Below are positions 58,946 through 64,000 of a stretch of 64,000 nucleotides of DNA, piece by piece. Position 1 is the stretch's first letter. Each line of letters starts with the position of its first letter. The notes beneath the pieces are model-generated. The model was given only the letters and a program-made list of their open reading frames with translations. It did not search any database and was not told where the DNA came from. Position numbers and translations under genes: made by a program. The DNA is from FEB-10 sp963710645 (lineage in GTDB: Bacteria > Acidobacteriota > Thermoanaerobaculia > Thermoanaerobaculales > Sulfomarinibacteraceae), in the NCBI GenBank assembly GCA_963710645.1, contig CAVQBD010000009.1, positions 868,001-932,000 of the forward strand. The letters are read 5' to 3'.

Positions 58946-61900
58946 CTACTCCTGTCGCCAATTGGTCACAGTATAACCGGACGGATTGATGAACTCCTGG
59001 GTCAGACCCGGTGACCCTCCGGTGAGGGTGTGGGTGACATAGGTGGTTCCGTCGATGGTGTAGAACTCGCTGCCGGTGGGCAGATCGTTGAGCTCGGTGT
59101 AACTGCCGTTGCCGCACTCGAACCACAGGTCGTAGACCCGGCCGATGCCGGCCGCACGACACACATATTCGGGGTCGACGTCCGGCGGTTCCGGGCCGCC
59201 AAAGCCGCCGCCACCGCCGCCACCGCCGCTTCCACCGCACAGATCCGGTGGATCGGAGGCCAAAAGGTCGAGACCCGGCTCGAAGGTCGGAAACAGCACG
59301 TGGCCGTTGATCACGGTGGCTTCAAAAGTGGTCTTCTCGTTGGGCCGCATGGTCAGGTACCAGCCGTAGAGACCGTTGGTCGGGTCCAGCGCGGTGTCGG
59401 CGCACTCGACATCACCGGTGAGGGCCGTGTAGTCGATCCCCACCAGGTCGGCCGCGGTTCGCGCCGTGCCGTAGGTGCCGGTGTCGAGCACGAAGAAGAA
59501 GGAACTGACCCCCGGATCCACCGAGGTGTCGTATTCCTCCTGCAGGTTGGCTCGATCGCCGGCGCCGATGGCCAGGGCCCAGATGAAGTTGGAGCCGTCG
59601 AATTTCGCCGGCACGATGATCGGACGCGGGAAGAACTTCTGGCGGTGGCCGAAATCGCTCCGGAAGTCGTACATCCGCTCCAGCGTCGCGGCCGCGATGC
59701 CGGTGGCCGCCGAGTCATTGGGGGCCGGGAAGGAGATCCGCCACAGGCTGCCGTCGGAGTCGCCGAAATAGATCCGGTCGTGGAAGCCGTCGAGGTCGGA
59801 GTCGTGGGCGGCAAAGCTGCCCGGCACCGACACGCCGATGGACTGTTTGTAGACGATGGCCCCGGTGGCGATGTCCACACCGTAGACGAAGGTGCCCGTG
59901 AGGTCCGATTCCCGCTTGTCCCAGCCGCCGCCGAAAAAGGCGATGAAGACGTCGTCGGGCGCGTTGGCGTTCGAGCTGTTGTACACCGGAACCCTGGCGA
60001 TGGCGGGTCTCGACCAGGTCCACCCAAGATCCCAGTAGGGGGAGCACTCGTCGCCGGTGAGGCCGAGGGGACAGTTGGCGTCGAGATCGGTCTCGTCAGA
60101 GAATTCCCACATCAGTTTGGGGAACTCGGAATCGCAGTCGCCCGCTGTGCCGTCGGCGCAGCCGGCCATCGGGGTCTGGAGGGGTATGTAGTCGGGCGAA
60201 CCGCCGGTGGGGTCGGGCTGGGTGAGGTCGAGGGCGACGATGCCGCGCCCGCCCCGCCGCATGGAAGCCAAGGCCACCGTGCGCCACTCCCTCGGGCTCG
60301 AGCCGTCGGGGGAAATGAAGACGTCGCCGACGGCGATGTGGCCGTCCACCATGTACTGCTGCTCGGTGCCGTAGGTCATGACCCACAGCCGGTCGGCGAT
60401 GGCCTCGGGAACGTAGGCGAAGAGCTCGGTCCCGGTGCCGAGATCGTGCTGGTCGTCATAGGTACCGCCGTCATCACGGTCCCAGAAGCCCGCGTCAAAA
60501 GCGTGCAGCATTCCGTCGTTGGCACCCACCAGCGCGACCCGACGCCGCTTGGCGTGCTCCTCCATGTAGAGCTGGTAGTCGTGGGCACCGAGCTCGCCGG
60601 CGCCTACGAAACCGTAGTCGTAGTAGTACAGCGAGGTATTGGGCGGCCGCGCCACAACGGGCTGCGAGTGATAGGTGTCACCCAACACGGGATAGGTCGC
60701 CGGTCGCGGTGGGTTCTGGGGTGCCGGATCCAGCCCCATCGGGTTGTCCCAGATGTTGGTCAGGAAGTTCGCAATCTCCTGCGCCTCCAGATCGCTGGGT
60801 AGGGTGGGCATCTTGAGCCTGGTCTTGAACTCGGTGCGTAGGGTGGCGTCGGTGCCCACGGCAGTGAGGTTGTGTCGGGTCCACACCGAGGCCGCGCTGG
60901 TCCCGATGTAGACGTCGCGCAGCGGTGTCCCCAGCGAAAGCTGGGCGGCCAGCGAGGTGGCTGCATCCCACTCCACCTGCGCGAAGTCGATCTGGCAGTC
61001 GCCGGTCACCGGCAGGGTGGGCTGCGAACTGTTGAGTTTGAAGGCGTACATGGTGCCGGACCAGAGGGAAAAGTCCTTCCGCGGCACGAAGAAGGGGTAG
61101 AGGGCCAGATAGTCCTCCGCCTGACCGACGCTGCCCGCGGTGGATGACGGAGGCGTCACCTGGAAGGGCACGAAGGAGCGGTCGCGCGAGTCCATCTCGT
61201 CGATCACACCCTGCAACGCGGTGGTGAGCTCGGAGGCGTCGGTGGCCACAAAGAAGCGGCCCTCGGTGATGGTGCTGACGCACTCCAGGGGCGACGGGTT
61301 CAAGGGGTCGAACTCCTCGGAGAAACCGATGGTGAAGACCCGCACCGGCTCACCGATGTCCGGGAGCTTGAATTTCCAGGCGGCCTGGTCACCGTCGCAG
61401 GCGTTGAGGTTGCAGCTCTCCTCACCGTCGGTGATGAGCACCACGTACCACTGGCGGCAGGCCGCCAGCGGATCGTTGGCCCAGGCGCCGGTGGTGATGG
61501 ACTCCTGATACCAATCGTAGGCGTCCCACAGCGAGTTGGCGATGGGCGTGGTGCCGTCGGTGACGATGGGGATCGGGTTGTAACCCACGCTGTCCGGATC
61601 CGGGTCGAAGTCGTCCTGCCAGACCAGATTGGTGCCGTCATTGAGCAGGTCCACGGCTGAGGACATGGGCTCCAACACGGCCTGCATATCGCTCACGTTG
61701 GACGGGGTGGCCGGCGGCGGCAGATCCACCAGCAGGTTCCAGCCGTTGCAGTATCCGTCTGTGGTGACGTTGCGCGGATCGGAGTCCGAGGGCTCGAGGA
61801 GATCGATGTCGATCTTGTAGCCGTCGCCGCCGGTGCCGTAGGAATAGTCGAGCACGGCGCCTTCATAGAGCAGCTTGAAGGGGAATCGCTCGCGGCCCTC

Positions 61901-62668
61901 CTCGCCGTTGAGACCGGTGAAGGGGTCCGAGTCGTAGTCGGCGGACCAGTTGGACCACTCGCCGCAGATCAGGTGGCAGCCGTCGCCCCAGCTCGATACT
62001 GCGACATTGTCGAAACGAACCTGGCCGTCTGAACCGGGCAGGGTGCCGCCGCTCCACAGACCGGCGAAGCCCGGCGTCAGATAGGTGGCGGCCGGGTCGG
62101 TCCACTCCATGAGGGTGCACCATTCGCCGCCGCACTGCCAATAGCGACAATCATCGGGGTTGTTGCAATCGAAGCGCTTGACCTGGACCCTCATGTTGCC
62201 GCAGAAAAACTCCACCCGCAGGCGGTAGCACTGGCCCCGGTAGACCGACAGCAAGCCGTTGTTGCCGGGGTCGATCTCGATGATGCCCTGGCCAATCTCC
62301 ACGTCGGTGCCACCCAGCCGCTTGACCAGATGCCACACCGAACGCCGGCCCTCATCGCGGGCCTGGGCGAGGGTTGGAAATTGGTCGATGTAGAACAGAT
62401 AGCCCTCTTCTATGTCGATCATGTTGCCGACCGGGTTGTCCCAGGCCGAGCCTCCGAGGACGACCCCCATGGCCGTCCTGTCGTTGTCGACTCTGAAATC
62501 CACCTCAAAGCGGATATTCGTCCACTGGTCGGGCTCGTAGCCGGGATCGCCCGCCAGCGACTGGTTGACGGCGATCACGGTGCTCCGATCCGACTGGCCG
62601 TCGTTCTCGCGGACGTGCTGGTTCCAGGAGTCACCTTCGGCGCAGCCGATGAAATCGCTCCTGGGCAC
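58946..62668 (-). CDS. pilY1: PilY1-like pilus-tip adhesin, main part (5' end frameshifted)
   Basis: The frame codes for 1240 residues from GTG 62668, but homologous-looking coding continues upstream to about 62735 in the same frame without a start, then shifts into the frame of the 62679-62930 segment. It begins with a lectin-like domain (about 1-220), then a VWA-like domain with YVVLITDGEESCN and several Cys. The PilY1 beta-propeller follows (about 620-1140), with VLGDTYHSQPVVARPP, RRRVALVGANDGMLHAFD and the calcium-loop candidate DSDLDGFHD. PilY1 sits at type IV pilus tips and controls adhesion and retraction. A Gly-rich stretch (about 1158-1168) precedes the end. The frameshift could be real, programmed or a sequence error. 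Confidence 0.88.
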   Translation of the reverse strand: MPRSDFIGCAEGDSWNQHVRENDGQSDRSTVIAVNQSLAGDPGYEPDQWTNIRFEVDFRVDNDRTAMGVVLGGSAWDNPVGNMIDIEEGYLFYIDQFPTLAQARDEGRRSVWHLVKRLGGTDVEIGQGIIEIDPGNNGLLSVYRGQCYRLRVEFFCGNMRVQVKRFDCNNPDDCRYWQCGGEWCTLMEWTDPAATYLTPGFAGLWSGGTLPGSDGQVRFDNVAVSSWGDGCHLICGEWSNWSADYDSDPFTGLNGEEGRERFPFKLLYEGAVLDYSYGTGGDGYKIDIDLLEPSDSDPRNVTTDGYCNGWNLLVDLPPPATPSNVSDMQAVLEPMSSAVDLLNDGTNLVWQDDFDPDPDSVGYNPIPIVTDGTTPIANSLWDAYDWYQESITTGAWANDPLAACRQWYVVLITDGEESCNLNACDGDQAAWKFKLPDIGEPVRVFTIGFSEEFDPLNPSPLECVSTITEGRFFVATDASELTTALQGVIDEMDSRDRSFVPFQVTPPSSTAGSVGQAEDYLALYPFFVPRKDFSLWSGTMYAFKLNSSQPTLPVTGDCQIDFAQVEWDAATSLAAQLSLGTPLRDVYIGTSAASVWTRHNLTAVGTDATLRTEFKTRLKMPTLPSDLEAQEIANFLTNIWDNPMGLDPAPQNPPRPATYPVLGDTYHSQPVVARPPNTSLYYYDYGFVGAGELGAHDYQLYMEEHAKRRRVALVGANDGMLHAFDAGFWDRDDGGTYDDQHDLGTGTELFAYVPEAIADRLWVMTYGTEQQYMVDGHIAVGDVFISPDGSSPREWRTVALASMRRGGRGIVALDLTQPDPTGGSPDYIPLQTPMAGCADGTAGDCDSEFPKLMWEFSDETDLDANCPLGLTGDECSPYWDLGWTWSRPAIARVPVYNSSNANAPDDVFIAFFGGGWDKRESDLTGTFVYGVDIATGAIVYKQSIGVSVPGSFAAHDSDLDGFHDRIYFGDSDGSLWRISFPAPNDSAATGIAAATLERMYDFRSDFGHRQKFFPRPIIVPAKFDGSNFIWALAIGAGDRANLQEEYDTSVDPGVSSFFFVLDTGTYGTARTAADLVGIDYTALTGDVECADTALDPTNGLYGWYLTMRPNEKTTFEATVINGHVLFPTFEPGLDLLASDPPDLCGGSGGGGGGGGFGGPEPPDVDPEYVCRAAGIGRVYDLWFECGNGSYTELNDLPTGSEFYTIDGTTYVTHTLTGGSPGLTQEFINPSGYTVTNWRQE

Positions 62669-62678
62669 CCAATTGCCG

Positions 62679-62930
62679 TCAAAGCGGTTGCCGCCGGACC
62701 ACCGAAGGACGGTGAAGGTGCCCGCGTTCGGGCTTCAGACAGGTCGGCGTGGTGAAGACCGAGAAGTCGTCGGAGAAGACCTCCACCGGCTCTTCGGTGG
62801 GGAAGAACTGCGCCGAGACCGGGATGGCGGCCATGAGGATCACGGCGATCCCCGCGGTGGTCGCCACCTTCCGCCGGAGGCTGGATCGGCCCGGGAAGCT
62901 CTGCACGATGAGTTTGGTCATGCTGTTCAT
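62679..62930 (-). CDS. N-terminal fragment of the PilY1-like gene (signal peptide)
   Basis: This 83-residue frame starts MNSMTKLIVQSFPGRSSLRR, carries a signal peptide (VATTAGIAVILMAAIPVSAQ) and the segment FFPTEEPVEVFSDDFSVFTT, then runs into a non-conserved tail and TGA. The sense continuation NAGTFTVLRWSGGNRFDG lies in the next frame, which joins the large PilY1-like frame. One extra base (or two missing) between about 62700 and 62742 would explain the break. It gives the adhesin its only export signal. Confidence 0.75.
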   Translation of the reverse strand: MNSMTKLIVQSFPGRSSLRRKVATTAGIAVILMAAIPVSAQFFPTEEPVEVFSDDFSVFTTPTCLKPERGHLHRPSVVRRQPL

Positions 62931-62945
62931 ATCAACCTCCCGCCC

Positions 62946-64000
62946 CTACACCCGCGGCGTCGGCGTGTGCGTCCGCGTCGGCGTGAACGTCGGCGACGGA
63001 GTTGGGGTGTTGGACGGCGTCGGGGTGAACGACGGCGTGTTGGTCGGCGTGTTGGTCGACGTCGGCGTGTTGGTCGGCGTGTTGGTCCGCGTCGGCGTGT
63101 GCGTCCGCGTCGGCGTACGCGACGGGGTAAAGGTCCTGGTCGGTGTGTTCGACGGCGTGTACGTCGGTGTATTCGACGGGGTGTGCGTATTGGTCGGCGT
63201 ACGCGACGGGGTGAACGTGTTGGTCCGCGTCGGCGTGCGCGACGGCGTGAAGGTATTCGTCGGCGTCGGCGTACGCGACGGAGTAAAGGTCCTGGTTGGC
63301 GTGCGCGACGGCGTGAAGGTATTCGTCCGCGTCGGCGTGTTCGACGGCGTGAACGTATTCGTCGGCGTGAAGGTGTTGGTCGGTGTGCGCGTGTTGGTCG
63401 GCGTCGGCGTGTTCGACGGCGTCGGGGTGATCGTCGGCGTGTTCGACGGCGTGAACGTGTTGGTCCGCGTCGGTGTGTTCGACGGCGTAAACGTGTTGGT
63501 TCGCGTCGGCGTATTCGAAGGCGTCGGCGTGATCGTCGGTGTATTCGACGGCAATGGCGTATTTGTGGGCGTCGGAGTCGGGATGGTGTTGCTCTCGGTG
63601 ATCGTGCACTCCGTACCCGGAGCATCGTTGAACACAAAGGTCAGCCTCAGACTCATGGCCCCCGCTGTGGGACCGTTGTTCGGCACCGTGCCCTCGAAGT
63701 CGGTCTCGATGTTGGCCGACGCGTTCGCGGACATGGGGCGGGTGTTGAAGGTCTCGGTGTCCGGTGTCGAGTCGTTACCAGGGTAATACTGGACACCATT
63801 GAAGAGGAACTCGTTGACATACAGACTCGGCCAGACCTTCTCCCAGGCAAAGTAGGTGTGGGTGAGGGTCGCCGAGTAGGTGCTGTCGTTGCGGAAGTCC
63901 CAGAGGATGTCCTCACCGGGACCATTAGACGACAGCCGAACACCCGTATAGTAGATCTCGCTGCAGTTGGCAGGCACCGGAGTCGGTGTATAGGTGAAGG
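62946..64000 (-). CDS. Thr/Pro-rich repeat surface protein (partial, start outside window)
   Basis: The frame is open to the window edge and ends at 62946, giving at least 351 residues. The visible N-terminal part is the end of another Thr/Pro linker (FTYTPTPVPANC), followed by a globular module of about 110 residues (about 8-125; EIYYTGVRLSSNGPGEDILWD, AMSLRLTFVFNDAPGTECTI). After it come about 210 residues of near-perfect tandem repeats of the type S-N-T-P-T, F-T-P-S and T-R-T-N-T with very low complexity, ending with TPTRTHTPTPRV. No transmembrane segment or sorting signal is seen. It lies 16 nt before the PilY1 signal-peptide frame in one direction, so it may be a pilus-associated stalk or minor-pilin-like protein. 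Confidence 0.75.
   Translation of the reverse strand, partial: FTYTPTPVPANCSEIYYTGVRLSSNGPGEDILWDFRNDSTYSATLTHTYFAWEKVWPSLYVNEFLFNGVQYYPGNDSTPDTETFNTRPMSANASANIETDFEGTVPNNGPTAGAMSLRLTFVFNDAPGTECTITESNTIPTPTPTNTPLPSNTPTITPTPSNTPTRTNTFTPSNTPTRTNTFTPSNTPTITPTPSNTPTPTNTRTPTNTFTPTNTFTPSNTPTRTNTFTPSRTPTRTFTPSRTPTPTNTFTPSRTPTRTNTFTPSRTPTNTHTPSNTPTYTPSNTPTRTFTPSRTPTRTHTPTRTNTPTNTPTSTNTPTNTPSFTPTPSNTPTPSPTFTPTRTHTPTPRV

Noticed and set aside
59030..60802. A 590-residue plus-strand frame across the PilY1-like gene
   Set aside because: It is antisense to the recognised propeller motifs and contains no domain pattern.
62932..63609. A second protein in the minus frame rich in Asp, Ala, His and Tyr
   Set aside because: It exists only because short repeats leave all frames open; it has no start signal and no non-repetitive part.

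Overview
The window is high-GC, gene-dense DNA from a diderm bacterium. It encodes outer-membrane functions (PilQ secretin, LolA, lipoproteins), a type IV pilus system, SecDF-YajC, a Bat-type VWA/MoxR operon and many TIG, HEAT and TPR proteins. The gene mix and the order tilS-hpt-ftsH-folP-cdaA-ybbR-glmM look most like an Acidobacteriota genome, possibly Thermoanaerobaculia. That is an inference from gene content, not from a marker gene. No rRNA, tRNA, phage, insertion sequence or CRISPR array was recognised. Layout: 1-6517 (+) is a tight, translationally coupled run: the end of tilS, a divergent hpt-like gene, ftsH, folP, the diadenylate cyclase cdaA, its YbbR partner and glmM. 6634-8977 (+) carries an alpha/beta hydrolase and the Fe-S carrier mrp. 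9543-11824 has a membrane-anchored hypothetical gene (-) and a CNNM/CBS transporter-like gene (+). 11949-14195 (-) holds a GT39/GT83-type membrane glycosyltransferase and a GT2 glycosyltransferase. 14571-19241 (-) is an operon aroK, metallophosphoesterase, HEAT-cyclophilin-thioredoxin fusion, D-2-hydroxyacid dehydrogenase. 19363-23092 (-) holds a TPR protein, a roadblock-like protein, accB and accC. 23936-32027 (-) is the pilMNOPQ operon with two downstream lipoproteins, closed by a clear terminator. rpmB (+) and relA/spoT (-) converge on a 44-nt palindrome. 35127-40127 (-) is lolA-tgt-yajC-secD-secF. 40596-43937 (-) has DUF3467, HtrA and a GAF-GGDEF protein. 44067-51269 (-) is moxR-DUF58-DUF4381-like-batA-batB/C-batD. 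51451-57321 (+) has a Ser/Thr kinase, an MBL-fold protein and a double M16 peptidase. 57668-64000 (-) holds a Thr/Pro-rich surface protein that runs off the window, a PilY1-like adhesin interrupted by a frameshift, and two small exported proteins. The most unusual content is intergenic. A composite repeat recurs at seven sites (eight hairpin copies): a tandem array of about 7-nt units, a C-rich spacer, a hairpin (module A) with constant outer arms but a stem and loop that differ between copies while staying self-complementary, and often a second hairpin (module B). Three copies stand in direct tandem at 23151-23683. A 248-bp repeat containing module A flanks mrp. A further repeat family (module E) and long perfect palindromes lie in other gaps. 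Several genes (relA, the kinase, aroK, lolA, the GT2 and GGDEF genes) have a TATAAT-like hexamer 6-7 nt before the start codon and no Shine-Dalgarno, which suggests leaderless mRNAs.
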